Shown here: one piece after another, positions 7,210-15,557 of the stretch
Position numbering within the stretch: position 1 is the stretch's first letter
How the letters are laid out: every line of letters begins with the position of its first letter
DNA from: Enterobacter sp. SA187
Lineage (GTDB): Bacteria > Pseudomonadota > Gammaproteobacteria > Enterobacterales > Enterobacteriaceae
Length of the DNA: 64,000 nucleotides
Assembly (NCBI RefSeq): GCF_001888805.2
Contig: NZ_CP019113.1
Location: forward strand, 2,418,001-2,482,000
Direction of reading: 5' to 3'
Made by a program: the position numbers and the translations under genes
The notes under the pieces: model-generated
The model's database searches: none
What the model was told of the DNA's origin: nothing
The model's input: only the letters and a program-made list of their open reading frames with translations

Positions 7210-8772
7210 ATGCTCGACACAAATATGAAAACCCAGCTTAAGGCCTACCTTGAGCGTCTGACAAAGCCTGTTGAGTTGACTGCCACGCTGGATGACAGCG
7301 CCAAATCGGCGGAAATCAGGGAACTGCTGGTCGAAATCGCCGAACTGTCTGACAAAGTGACCTTTGTTGAAGACAACAGCCTGGCAGTGCGTAAGCCGTC
7401 GTTCCGTATTGCTAACCCAGGCTCCGATCAGGGCCCGCGTTTCGCCGGGTCGCCGCTGGGTCATGAATTTACCTCGCTGGTGCTGGCGTTGCTGTGGACG
7501 GGCGGTCATCCGTCAAAAGAAGCGCAGTCTCTGCTGGAGCAGATCCGCGACATCGACGGCGATTTCGAATTTGAAACCTACTACTCGCTGACCTGCCACA
7601 ACTGCCCGGACGTGGTGCAGGCGCTGAACCTGATGGCGGTACTTAACCCGCGCATCAAACACACTGCGATTGACGGCGGCGCGTTCCAGAACGAAATCAC
7701 CGATCGCAACGTGATGGGCGTTCCGGCAGTCTATATGAACGGGAAAGAGTTCGGCCAGGGTCGTATGACGCTGACGGAGATCGTCGCCAAAGTGGACACC
7801 GGCGCGGAAAAACGCGCAGCCGATGAGCTGAACCAGCGTGAGGCCTATGACGTGCTGATCGTCGGTTCCGGCCCGGCGGGCGCAGCAGCGGCCGTGTACT
7901 CTGCACGTAAAGGTATTCGTACCGGTCTGATGGGCGAGCGTTTCGGCGGCCAGGTGCTCGACACTGTAGATATTGAAAACTATATCTCCGTGCCGAAAAC
8001 TGAAGGTCAGAAGCTGGCAGGCGCGCTGAAAGCGCACGTGGATGATTACGATGTTGATGTTATCGACACGCAAAGCGCCACCAAACTGACCCCGGCGGCA
8101 GAAGAAGGCGGCCTGCACCAGATTGAAACCGCCTCCGGCGCGGTGCTGAAAGCGCGCAGCGTGATCATTGCCACCGGCGCAAAATGGCGCAACATGAACG
8201 TGCCGGGCGAAGATCAATATCGCACCAAAGGCGTAACCTATTGTCCGCACTGCGACGGCCCGCTGTTTAAAGGCAAGCGCGTGGCGGTAATTGGCGGCGG
8301 TAACTCCGGTGTGGAAGCGGCCATTGACCTGGCGGGTATTGTTGAGCATGTAACCCTGCTGGAGTTTGCGCCAGAGATGAAGGCGGATCAGGTATTGCAG
8401 AATAAAGTTCGCAGCCTGCCAAACGTTGACATCATCCTGAATGCGCAGACCACGGAAGTGAAAGGCGACGGCACCCGCGTGACCGGCCTTGAGTATCGTG
8501 CCCGTGTAAGCGGCGATACGCACCAGTTGGAACTGTCAGGGATCTTCGTGCAGATTGGTCTGCTGCCGAATACGAACTGGCTGGAAGGCGCCATTGAGCG
8601 CAACCGCATGGGCGAAATCATCATCGACGCCAAATGCGAAACCAGCGTGAAAGGTGTGTTCGCGGCGGGTGACTGCACTACCGTGCCGTACAAACAGATT
8701 ATTATTGCCACCGGTGAAGGGGCAAAAGCGTCACTGAGCGCCTTTGATCACCTGATCCGTACCAAAATCTGA
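7210..8772 (+). CDS. ahpF: AhpF, alkyl hydroperoxide reductase flavoprotein subunit
   Basis: NADH-dependent FAD disulfide reductase that recycles AhpC. The start at 7210 (MLDTNMKTQ) matches the family N-terminus, gives 520 residues, and has AGGAG ahead; an in-frame upstream ATG at 7147 would add a 21-residue tail with no family support. The N-terminal domain (about 1-200) has two thioredoxin-like folds with the redox pair C129/C132 in LTCHNCPD. The FAD-binding GSGPAGAAAA is near 219-228. The thioredoxin-reductase-like domain carries YCPHCDGP, and the NADH-binding VIGGGNSGVEAA follows. The gene ends in a strong terminator. It is co-transcribed with ahpC through the repeat-bearing spacer. Confidence 0.97.
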   Translation: MLDTNMKTQLKAYLERLTKPVELTATLDDSAKSAEIRELLVEIAELSDKVTFVEDNSLAVRKPSFRIANPGSDQGPRFAGSPLGHEFTSLVLALLWTGGHPSKEAQSLLEQIRDIDGDFEFETYYSLTCHNCPDVVQALNLMAVLNPRIKHTAIDGGAFQNEITDRNVMGVPAVYMNGKEFGQGRMTLTEIVAKVDTGAEKRAADELNQREAYDVLIVGSGPAGAAAAVYSARKGIRTGLMGERFGGQVLDTVDIENYISVPKTEGQKLAGALKAHVDDYDVDVIDTQSATKLTPAAEEGGLHQIETASGAVLKARSVIIATGAKWRNMNVPGEDQYRTKGVTYCPHCDGPLFKGKRVAVIGGGNSGVEAAIDLAGIVEHVTLLEFAPEMKADQVLQNKVRSLPNVDIILNAQTTEVKGDGTRVTGLEYRARVSGDTHQLELSGIFVQIGLLPNTNWLEGAIERNRMGEIIIDAKCETSVKGVFAAGDCTTVPYKQIIIATGEGAKASLSAFDHLIRTKI

Positions 8773-8796
8773 TAAGAAAGTAAGATACACCTGCAT

Positions 8797-8835
8797 CAAA
8801 GGCCCGGCGGCATCAGCTTCCGGGCCTTTGTTTTT
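8797..8835 (+). terminator. Intrinsic terminator of ahpCF
   Basis: CAAAGGCCCGG (8797-8807) pairs perfectly with CCGGGCCTTTG (8820-8830) and is followed by TTTTT. The stop codon of ahpF is 24 bases upstream. Confidence 0.9.
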
Positions 8836-8846
8836 ATCAGAACGGC

Positions 8847-9275
8847 TTAACGTATCACCAGCACAGGCACATGCGCATGGCTGACGATGCTTGAAGCGTT
8901 GGATCCGAGTAAGTGAGTGCTCATTGACGGATTACGCGAGCCGATCACCACTACGTCCGCATGCAGCTCTTCGGCCATTTCATTCACCACATCGCGTACG
9001 CTGCCAACCCGCACATGGGTTTTGAGCCGTTCAGGTGGCAGTGAAAAATGGCTGAGCATGGTTTGCAGACGCGCTTGTGCTTCATTCTGGATATGCTCTT
9101 CAAAGCGGCGAATATCTGCGGCGAAGCGGTATAAACTCAGATGCGCCGAGCCGGGAACCACGTGCAGCAGATGGATAATTCCATCGGACTGCGCAAGAAA
9201 TTCGGCGTGACGGATCGCCTTTTCACTGAGTTCCATGTCAAAAACATCAACCGGCATAATGATGGACTTATACAT
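8847..9275 (-). CDS. uspG: UspG, universal stress protein G
   Basis: Cytoplasmic universal stress protein of 142 residues, equal to E. coli UspG (UP12), a UspF/G-type member that binds ATP and can autophosphorylate. The N-terminal MYKSIIMPVDVFD holds the adenine-binding aspartate. The C-terminal ATP-binding signature G-2x-G-9x-G-S is represented by VIGSRNPSMSTHLLGSNASS, followed by VPVLVIR. It is convergent with ahpF, whose terminator lies between the stops, and stands alone. Regulation by stress is known for the family; no specific site is seen. Confidence 0.94.
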   Translation of the reverse strand: MYKSIIMPVDVFDMELSEKAIRHAEFLAQSDGIIHLLHVVPGSAHLSLYRFAADIRRFEEHIQNEAQARLQTMLSHFSLPPERLKTHVRVGSVRDVVNEMAEELHADVVVIGSRNPSMSTHLLGSNASSIVSHAHVPVLVIR

Positions 9276-9403
9276 AATTACGTCTCCCTGTTAGTTCCAG
9301 GGCTTATTCAACCATAACTAACCCGCAATTTTTGTAAGGTTTGTCATGCATCCTGTAAAAGTCAGGCGTAACGGAAAGGATTGTACAAAAGAGCGTGCCG
9401 GAA

Positions 9404-9425
9404 AGAGGATGCGCAGGCATCCTCT
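9404..9425 (-). terminator. Hairpin after rnk
   Basis: AGAGGATGC (9404-9412) pairs with GCATCCTCT (9417-9425) around GCAG, 33 bases past the rnk stop. On the minus strand it is followed only by TTTCC, so it is a weak candidate terminator. Confidence 0.45.
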
Positions 9426-9457
9426 GCAAGACAAAGCGCAGGGCTTAATCAGAAGAG

Positions 9458-9868
9458 TTAGCGATTGAATTCACCGGCCGCTTCGGGCTGATAAAGGATT
9501 TCAATCACTTCAAGGTGGGTGGAGGCGCCGCCGGGTAATTCCCACTGGATGCTGTCACCCACGCGCAGGCCCAGCAGTGCCGCGCCAACCGGGGCCAGTA
9601 CGGATAACTGTTTCGTGCTGTCGCTCATCTGCGCCGGATAAACCAGCGTACGCACGCGGATTTCGCCGCGGGTCAGATCGCGAAACTTCACTTCACTGTT
9701 CATGGTCACTACATCGGCTGGCATTTCTTCCGGCGCGCACATCTGCGCGCGATCCAGTTCCGCGGTCAGCGCGGCGGCAACGGGCAGCCCGGCGTAGGGC
9801 GCCTGCTCCAGCAGCCGATCAATGCGCCCGGCGTCTCGTTCATTAATGATAATGGCAGGTCTGGACAT
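9458..9868 (-). CDS. rnk: Rnk, regulator of nucleoside diphosphate kinase (GreA-like)
   Basis: Protein of 136 residues with an N-terminal coiled-coil stub and a C-terminal GreA/GreB-like FKBP-type domain (about 50-130: LSVLAPVGAALLGLRVGDSI and the WELPGGASTHLEV region). Rnk binds RNA polymerase near the secondary channel without the long GreA coiled coil and was found to affect Ndk levels. The length matches E. coli. In E. coli the gene upstream on the same strand is rna (RNase I); here rna is absent and a hairpin terminator occupies the leader. Identity is secure. Confidence 0.94.
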   Translation of the reverse strand: MSRPAIIINERDAGRIDRLLEQAPYAGLPVAAALTAELDRAQMCAPEEMPADVVTMNSEVKFRDLTRGEIRVRTLVYPAQMSDSTKQLSVLAPVGAALLGLRVGDSIQWELPGGASTHLEVIEILYQPEAAGEFNR

Positions 9869-9910
9869 TTCTTACTCCATGTCGTTCCCGGTGACATTCA
9901 CCGAATTAAT

Positions 9911-9947
9911 CCAAAGAAAAACCCTCACCGTCAGACGGCGAGGGTTT
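9911..9947 (-). terminator. Terminator-like hairpin in the rnk leader
   Basis: A 14-base stem with one mismatch is formed by 9919-9932 and 9934-9947. On the minus strand it runs into TTTTTCTTTGG and ends about 43 bases before the rnk ATG. It could be an attenuator for rnk, or what remains of the terminator of a lost upstream gene such as rna. Confidence 0.6.
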
Positions 9948-9982
9948 AGCAGATCCGATGATACTCATTCTTGCCCGATCAT

Positions 9983-10004
9983 TGAAGTGATATAGCTCAC
10001 ACCC
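9983..10004. promoter_or_regulatory. CRP-like site upstream of ypdC-like gene and rnk
   Basis: AGTGA-TATAGC-TCACA (9986-10001) matches nine of the ten core bases of the CRP palindrome TGTGA-N6-TCACA. It lies 92 bases upstream of the AraC-type gene and 115 bases upstream of rnk, and could act on either. Confidence 0.55.
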
Positions 10005-10095
10005 ACGTTTTTCCGCGCCGCTTTTTTTGAATGATTTCGCCTTTCCGCCGCACAGGATCCGCTAAGATAACAGGCTGATTTTTAGCGGAGCGCCC

Positions 10096-10905
10096 ATGCC
10101 AGAGAATCCCTTACCCGCCGATCAGCAATTTTTCGCCGACCTCCTCAGTGGCCTGGTACTTAACCCACAGCGGCTGGGGCGCATCTGGTTTGCCGTACCC
10201 GCGGCTGGCGGCAGCCTGGCAGAATGGCCGCGGCTGGATATTGTGCTGCGCGGCGAATACGGTGCGCTGGGCGAAGGCGAAATGCTGTTTATCCCGGCGC
10301 GGACCGCGATCCGCCAGACGGGAGATAAACCGGCGATGGTGTTAAGTCTGGTGTTCGCCCCGGCGTGGCTGGGGCTGACCTTTCACGACAGCCGGGGACG
10401 GCAGCCGCTGCGCAACATTGAGCTGCCCCATCCGCAGCGCGGGGAAGGGGAGGCGATGCTGACGGCGCTCACGCACCTCGCCCGCACGCCGCAGGATCAG
10501 GACATTATTCAGCCGCTGGTGTTAAGCCTGCTGCATCTGTGCCGGAAGGTGGTCAACAGCCTGCCGGGTCGCTCCCTGCCGCGGGCGGATTTCCTTTATC
10601 AAAGCCTCTGTAACTGGATCGAGGATAACTATGCCTCGCCGCTGACCCGCGAGAGCGTCGCCGCGCTGTTTAACATCACCCCAAACCATTTATCGCGTCT
10701 GTTTTCCCGGCAGGGCACCATGAGTTTTGTGGACTATGTGCGCCAGGTGCGTATGGCAAAGGCGCGGATGATTTTGCAGAAATATCACCTGCCGATACAT
10801 GAGGTGGCGCTGCGTTGTGGATTTCGCGACAGCGATTACTTCTGCCGCGTGTTCCGGCGTCAGTTCGGGCTGACGCCGGGGGAGTACCGGGCGCGTTTTC
10901 AGTAG
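10096..10905 (+). CDS. ypdC: AraC-family regulator, YpdC-like
   Basis: Regulator of 269 residues with a C-terminal double helix-turn-helix AraC/XylS domain. The first HTH is TRESVAALFNITPNHLSRLF (about 185-205); the second runs through HEVALRCGFRDSDYFCRVFR to the signature FGLTPGEYRARF. The N-terminal half (cupin-like ligand/dimer domain) has no signature I can name. It is convergent with fryA with only two bases between stops, the arrangement ypdC has in E. coli beside the fry operon, although there the two-component genes ypdAB precede it and here they do not. The likely role is control of the fry/ypd operon. The ligand is unknown, and the symbol rests mainly on position. Confidence 0.75.
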   Translation: MPENPLPADQQFFADLLSGLVLNPQRLGRIWFAVPAAGGSLAEWPRLDIVLRGEYGALGEGEMLFIPARTAIRQTGDKPAMVLSLVFAPAWLGLTFHDSRGRQPLRNIELPHPQRGEGEAMLTALTHLARTPQDQDIIQPLVLSLLHLCRKVVNSLPGRSLPRADFLYQSLCNWIEDNYASPLTRESVAALFNITPNHLSRLFSRQGTMSFVDYVRQVRMAKARMILQKYHLPIHEVALRCGFRDSDYFCRVFRRQFGLTPGEYRARFQ

Positions 10906-10907
10906 GC

Positions 10908-13403
10908 TTACAGCTCCAGCTCTGCCTGCAACAGCGCCAGAATGGCCGGTGCGTCTCTGGCGGCAAAGAGCGCGTCGCGGAAGGCGGTATTCATCAGCTT
11001 ACGCGCCAGCTGCGAAAATACCTTCACATGGCTGATGCCTTCGCTTTCGCCCAGCGTCAGCATAATCACCATCTCCACGTCGCCCCCGTCAGCGCCCCAG
11101 CTTATGGGATGCGGCAGACGGGCAATGCTGACGCTGGAGTGGCGCACCCACGGGGATTTGGTATGGGGGATCGCCACGCCAAAGCCGATGGCGGTCGAGA
11201 CAATTTCCTCCCGTTGCCAGACATCTTCCTCCAGCGCCTGCGGCGCATCGGTACGGCCATGCAGCGCCAGATTGCCGCACAAATACTGGATCACCTGTTC
11301 ACGTGAAGCGAGCGGCTCGCCAACGCAGATGGTTTCCAGCGCCAGCAGCGGGCGCGGCGCTTCATGCACCACGATATTATTTAACGCCAGCTCGATCTCC
11401 TCTGCGCTGCGGCACTCGCAGGCTTTCTCCGCCAGCTCACGGCAGGCCGCATAATCCAGCTGGCGCACCAGCGCTTTCACCGGCGCGATGCGTGGTCCGC
11501 TCATGCTGAGTTCATCCAGATCCAGCCCCAGCAGCAGCGGCAGATAACGGCTTTCGCCGCCCAGCTCACCGCAAATACCCACCCGCTTATGATGGCGGTG
11601 CGCGGTGCTGACAATCTGGCGCAGCATACGCAAGAACGACGGTGTGATGGGGTTATACAGCGGCGAAACGCGCGGATTATTGCGATCCACCGCATACAGG
11701 TATTGCGTCATGTCGTTCGAGCCGATGCTGAAGAAATCCACCTCCTCGCAGAAGTGATCGATGATAAAGCACACCGACGGGACTTCGACCATAATGCCCA
11801 GCGGCAGGGTGGGGGCGACGCGCAATCCCTCCGCTTTCAGTTCGGCACGCACCGACTTCAGCATATTTTTCACCCACAGGATCTGATCGAGGCTGTGCAC
11901 CATCGGGATCATCAACTGGGCATTGCCGAACGCGCTGGCGCGCAGAATGGCGCGCAGCTGCGTGCGAAACAGATCGGCAAACTCCGGATAAATGCGCACC
12001 GCGCGATAACCCAGGAACGGGTTTTCCTCATGCGGGATCGGCAGATAGGGAATATGTTTGTCGCCGCCAATGTCCATGGTGCGGAAAATCACCGGCTGAT
12101 CGCCGGCGCTGACCAGCACCTGCTGACAGGCTTCGAACTGCTCCTGCTCGTCCGGGGCGCTGTCGCGATCCATAAACAGCATTTCCGTTCTGAACAGGCC
12201 GACGCCCTGCGCGCCGCTGGCAAAGGCGGCGGGGGCCTCCAGCGCGCTGCCGATATTGGCGGCGATATCAACGCGGTGTCCGTCGAGGGTTATCGCCGGT
12301 AAACCGGCATCGTTGATTTGCTGCTGGTGACGTTTCATCGCCAGCTTTTGCGCCAGCGCATAATAGCCGCTCACCGCCTCGTCCGGCGTCATCACCAGCA
12401 CGCCGCATTCGCCGTCGAGTATGCACTCAGCGCCATCATGCAGGCCGAGTGAGGCGGGCGGCAGGCCGCTTAATACCGGAATAGCGTGGGCGCGGGCGAG
12501 GATCAGCGTGTGCGAGGTGCGCCCGGTTTTTTCCAGCACCATGCCTTTTAAATAACCTAAATCGAGGCCGAGAAACTGGCTCGGCGTGACGTCTTCCGCC
12601 ACCAGAATCGTCGGCTGATTCAGCGTCAGGCTGTTGCCCTGCCGCACCTCAGGCCAGGTGATGTGCAGCAGTTGCTCGCTGATGTCGCGGATATCGCTGA
12701 CCCGCTCACGCAGATAGTCGCTGGCGGAGGCCGCCAGTTTCGCGCATACCTGCTCCATATTCGTGATGATCGCCTGCGCCAGCCCCTGGCGCTGCTCGCT
12801 CATCAGCCGACGGATATTACCGCTGAATTCGGCATCCTGGATCAGCGACAGATGGGCGCTGATAATGGTTTTGCTTTCGCCATCCAGCGCCTGCAACTGC
12901 CCGTTCAGCTGTTCGGCCAGCGCCGCCAGACTGTGCTCCAGCCGCGCGTTATCTTCCGCGCGGGCGGGCAGTTGCCGGTAACGATCAAGATTATCGTGTT
13001 GCCAGACGGTAAGACGGCCTGCGCCTATGCCGCCTGCCAGTACGCTGGCATGAATAAGCGTGGGATTAAGCCGGGCCAGCGAGCGCGGCAACGGCGTGGC
13101 AGACGGAGCTGCCTGCGGGGGCGGCAGGCTATCGCTGTCAATAAACTGGTGTTCGAGATAGTGCTCCAGCGCCCGGCGGGCGGCCTCTTCATCGCTGCCG
13201 TTGATTTCCAGACGGCAGCTGTCGTTAAACAGTGTGCCGGTACTCACCAGCGCCAGCGAGCTTTTGGCGTCGGCCTGGGTGTTGAGGCGCAGGTTAATAA
13301 AGCGAATATCGCTGTGCCAGGCGGCGCACTGCTCTTTCAGCGCCCAGGCGGGACGCGCATGCAGGCCGTTTGGCAGCGGGCAGTAAAAGGGGATGGTTAA
13401 CAT
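10908..13403 (-). CDS. fryA: FryA, multiphosphoryl transfer protein (HPr-EI-EIIA fusion of a fructose-type PTS)
   Basis: Cytoplasmic PTS fusion of 831 residues, the same length as E. coli FryA. Domains in order: HPr-like (about 1-90) with phosphorylated H15 in NGLHARPAW; a linker; enzyme I (about 112-680) with H298 in GRTSHTLILARAHAIPVL, the PEP-site stretches GLFRTEMLF and GSNDMTQYL, and catalytic C611 in GICGELGGE; EIIA of the fructose/mannitol class (about 690-831) with H747 in GVAIPHTKSP. It can thus carry phosphate from PEP to its own EIIB (FryB) without the general PTS proteins. It is last in the operon and overlaps ypdE by seven bases. The substrate is not known. Confidence 0.93.
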   Translation of the reverse strand: MLTIPFYCPLPNGLHARPAWALKEQCAAWHSDIRFINLRLNTQADAKSSLALVSTGTLFNDSCRLEINGSDEEAARRALEHYLEHQFIDSDSLPPPQAAPSATPLPRSLARLNPTLIHASVLAGGIGAGRLTVWQHDNLDRYRQLPARAEDNARLEHSLAALAEQLNGQLQALDGESKTIISAHLSLIQDAEFSGNIRRLMSEQRQGLAQAIITNMEQVCAKLAASASDYLRERVSDIRDISEQLLHITWPEVRQGNSLTLNQPTILVAEDVTPSQFLGLDLGYLKGMVLEKTGRTSHTLILARAHAIPVLSGLPPASLGLHDGAECILDGECGVLVMTPDEAVSGYYALAQKLAMKRHQQQINDAGLPAITLDGHRVDIAANIGSALEAPAAFASGAQGVGLFRTEMLFMDRDSAPDEQEQFEACQQVLVSAGDQPVIFRTMDIGGDKHIPYLPIPHEENPFLGYRAVRIYPEFADLFRTQLRAILRASAFGNAQLMIPMVHSLDQILWVKNMLKSVRAELKAEGLRVAPTLPLGIMVEVPSVCFIIDHFCEEVDFFSIGSNDMTQYLYAVDRNNPRVSPLYNPITPSFLRMLRQIVSTAHRHHKRVGICGELGGESRYLPLLLGLDLDELSMSGPRIAPVKALVRQLDYAACRELAEKACECRSAEEIELALNNIVVHEAPRPLLALETICVGEPLASREQVIQYLCGNLALHGRTDAPQALEEDVWQREEIVSTAIGFGVAIPHTKSPWVRHSSVSIARLPHPISWGADGGDVEMVIMLTLGESEGISHVKVFSQLARKLMNTAFRDALFAARDAPAILALLQAELEL

Positions 13404-14455
13404 AAATGACTCCCTGAAAGAGAACCTGACCTGAAATCCGTCAGATCGTTGACCGTTGCGGCAGTAAACGCGTTGATCAGCGCCACCAGCAGGCGGTGCG
13501 TGTCCGCCAGATCCGTCAGATCGGCAATGGAGGCCGCGCAGTGACCGTGACGCGTGGGCGGCCCGAGCACAATAGTCGGCACGCCGGTACCGGACAGGTG
13601 AACCGCGCCGCCATCCGTGCCGCCGTTACTGAACATATCGTTTTGCAGCGTAATGCCACAGTCATGCGCTACCTTCTGCACAGCCGCGGCGAGCTTCGGC
13701 GGCGCAACCATCGATTTATCGTACAGCACCAGCATCGGCCCTTTGCCGATCTGCCGGTTATTGGCCGGGTCGTAATCAAAATTATTGCCCCAGCAGGCGG
13801 TGTCGAGCACCAGCGCCACATCAGGCTGCACCGCCCGGGAGGCAGTCTGCCCGCCGCGCAAACCCACTTCTTCGCTGGAGCTGGCGACCAGCCAGACCTC
13901 GCAGGGCAGCGGCGTGGCGTGCAGTTCACGCAGCAGCGACAGCAGCAGCCAGCAGCCGAGGCGATCGTCAAAAGCTTTGCCCATCACCCGCTGGCGGGGC
14001 AGCGTCTGAAACGGACTGGCAAAGGTAACGCGATCGCCGGGGGCAATGCCTGCGGCGCTGACCTCCTGCTGGCTTGCGGCGCCGATATCGACGCGCAGAT
14101 TTCCGCCCTGGGCGTCGCCGTCCAGCAGGCCGTGAATTTTCTGTCCGTCGCGGGTGGTGATGCGCACCGGCTGAAGGGTGCGCGCGCTCAGGCGCACATT
14201 GCCGACGGGCAATACCTCAATCGCCCCGTCGCGGCTGATGCTGCGTACGATAAAGCCAACTTCATCCATATGAGCGCATATCATTACTTTTGGTCCGGCG
14301 CTGCCGTTAAGCCGGATCAGCACCGACCCCAGACCGTCAAACTGCACCGCTTTACCGTACTTCTGCGCTTCGTGAAGGAAAATATCCCGCACTTCCTGCT
14401 CGGCGGCGGCAATGGCATCCGCCTCACTGAGCGCTTTCAGTAATGCGACATCCAT
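13397..14455 (-). CDS. ypdE: YpdE, M42-family metal-dependent aminopeptidase
   Basis: Cytosolic glutamyl-aminopeptidase/FrvX-type M42 peptidase of 352 residues. Metal and catalytic residues are visible in MICAHMDEVG (His and Asp ligands), KAFDDRLGCW, ASSSEEVGLRGGQ (catalytic and ligand Glu pair), LDTACW (Asp) and RHGHCAAS (His). The start at 14455 (MDVALLKAL) overlaps the ypdF stop as TGATG and matches the family; an ATG two codons upstream is possible. In E. coli, YpdE removes N-terminal residues from peptides and complements the specificity of YpdF. Its placement inside a PTS operon suggests that it processes an imported peptide-like compound, which is inference. Confidence 0.92.
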   Translation of the reverse strand: MDVALLKALSEADAIAAAEQEVRDIFLHEAQKYGKAVQFDGLGSVLIRLNGSAGPKVMICAHMDEVGFIVRSISRDGAIEVLPVGNVRLSARTLQPVRITTRDGQKIHGLLDGDAQGGNLRVDIGAASQQEVSAAGIAPGDRVTFASPFQTLPRQRVMGKAFDDRLGCWLLLSLLRELHATPLPCEVWLVASSSEEVGLRGGQTASRAVQPDVALVLDTACWGNNFDYDPANNRQIGKGPMLVLYDKSMVAPPKLAAAVQKVAHDCGITLQNDMFSNGGTDGGAVHLSGTGVPTIVLGPPTRHGHCAASIADLTDLADTHRLLVALINAFTAATVNDLTDFRSGSLSGSHLC

Positions 14456-15540
14456 CAGCATTCTCCCGTCAGTTGCAGTTCCGTCGGCTGGCGATACAGC
14501 ACCTCGTGACCGCTGTCGGTGACCAGCACCATATCTTCGATGCGCACGCCGCCTTCGCCGGGCAGGTAAATCCCCGGCTCGACGGTCAGCACCATGCCCG
14601 GCTGTAAAGGCGTGGCGTCAGAAGGCGCGAAACGCGGATTTTCATGCACATCTATTCCGACCGCATGGCCGGTGTTATGGCCGAAGCGATCGCCATAGCC
14701 TGCGTCAGCGATGAGCCGGCGTGCGGCGGCATCCACCTCCCGGCACAGCACGCCGGGGCGGATGGCGTTAATCGCCGCCCGCTGTGCGCGTAAGACGATC
14801 TGATAAATATCGTAAAGCGACGTCTCTTCGGGCGGCGTGTCGCGTCCGGCGACAAGGAAAGTTCTCGTCATATCCGAACAGTATCCCTGGTACTGGCAGC
14901 CGAAATCGAGGGTGACGAACTCACCCGCGACTATAACTTTTTCTGAGGCTTTGCCATGCGGCAGCGCGCCGCGCGCGCCGCTGGCCACAATGGTGTCGAA
15001 CGAGGGCTTTTCCGCCCCCTGTTGTTTCATATACCACTCCAGTTCGGCGGCCACTTCACGTTCACGCATCCCGGGGGCGATAAAGCGGCGAATGTGGTCG
15101 GCGCTGACATCGGCAATGCGGCAGGCTTCACGGATCAGCGCGATTTCCGCCGTGGTTTTTATCTGCCGTAACGGATCGAGCGACACGCTGACCAGGCTGG
15201 CGTTCAGCGCCTCGCGCCACTGATTACCGGTCTGCCAGCTGACGTGCTCGCCTTCAAAGCCGAGGGTGGCGATGTTTTCAGCGGCCAGCAGGCAATTGAC
15301 CACTACCGGCATGGTATGCGCGGCATCCAGCAGATGCAGCTGGTAGCCCTTAACCCGGTCGGCGATGTCGGCAAAATATCGAAAATCCACCAGAATATGC
15401 GCCTGTTCACGGGTAATCAGCACATAACCTGAACTGGTGGCGATGCCCAGATGCGGCAGCTTATTTTGCCGGGAGGCGATCAGCACCGCATCCAGCGCAT
15501 TGTCCGACAGCCAGTCACGCAGGCGGCTAAGCAGTGTCAT
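14455..15540 (-). CDS. ypdF: YpdF, M24-family Xaa-Pro aminopeptidase
   Basis: Cytosolic pita-bread-fold metallopeptidase of 361 residues, equal to E. coli YpdF, reported to act as a methionine/Xaa-Pro aminopeptidase. The two-metal ligands are seen in TLDFGCQYQGYCSDMTRTF (two Asp), GHNTGHAVGIDVHENP (His), LTVEPGIYLP (Glu) and GVRIEDMV (Glu). The start at 15540 (MTLLSRLRDW) has AAGGAT ahead and matches the family; an ATG at 15558 overlapping the fryC stop would add six residues. The gene is coupled to ypdE by TGATG. The pairing of two aminopeptidases with a sugar PTS is conserved from the E. coli fry locus. Confidence 0.92.
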   Translation of the reverse strand: MTLLSRLRDWLSDNALDAVLIASRQNKLPHLGIATSSGYVLITREQAHILVDFRYFADIADRVKGYQLHLLDAAHTMPVVVNCLLAAENIATLGFEGEHVSWQTGNQWREALNASLVSVSLDPLRQIKTTAEIALIREACRIADVSADHIRRFIAPGMREREVAAELEWYMKQQGAEKPSFDTIVASGARGALPHGKASEKVIVAGEFVTLDFGCQYQGYCSDMTRTFLVAGRDTPPEETSLYDIYQIVLRAQRAAINAIRPGVLCREVDAAARRLIADAGYGDRFGHNTGHAVGIDVHENPRFAPSDATPLQPGMVLTVEPGIYLPGEGGVRIEDMVLVTDSGHEVLYRQPTELQLTGEC

Positions 15541-15557
15541 GGTATTTATCCTTGTCA

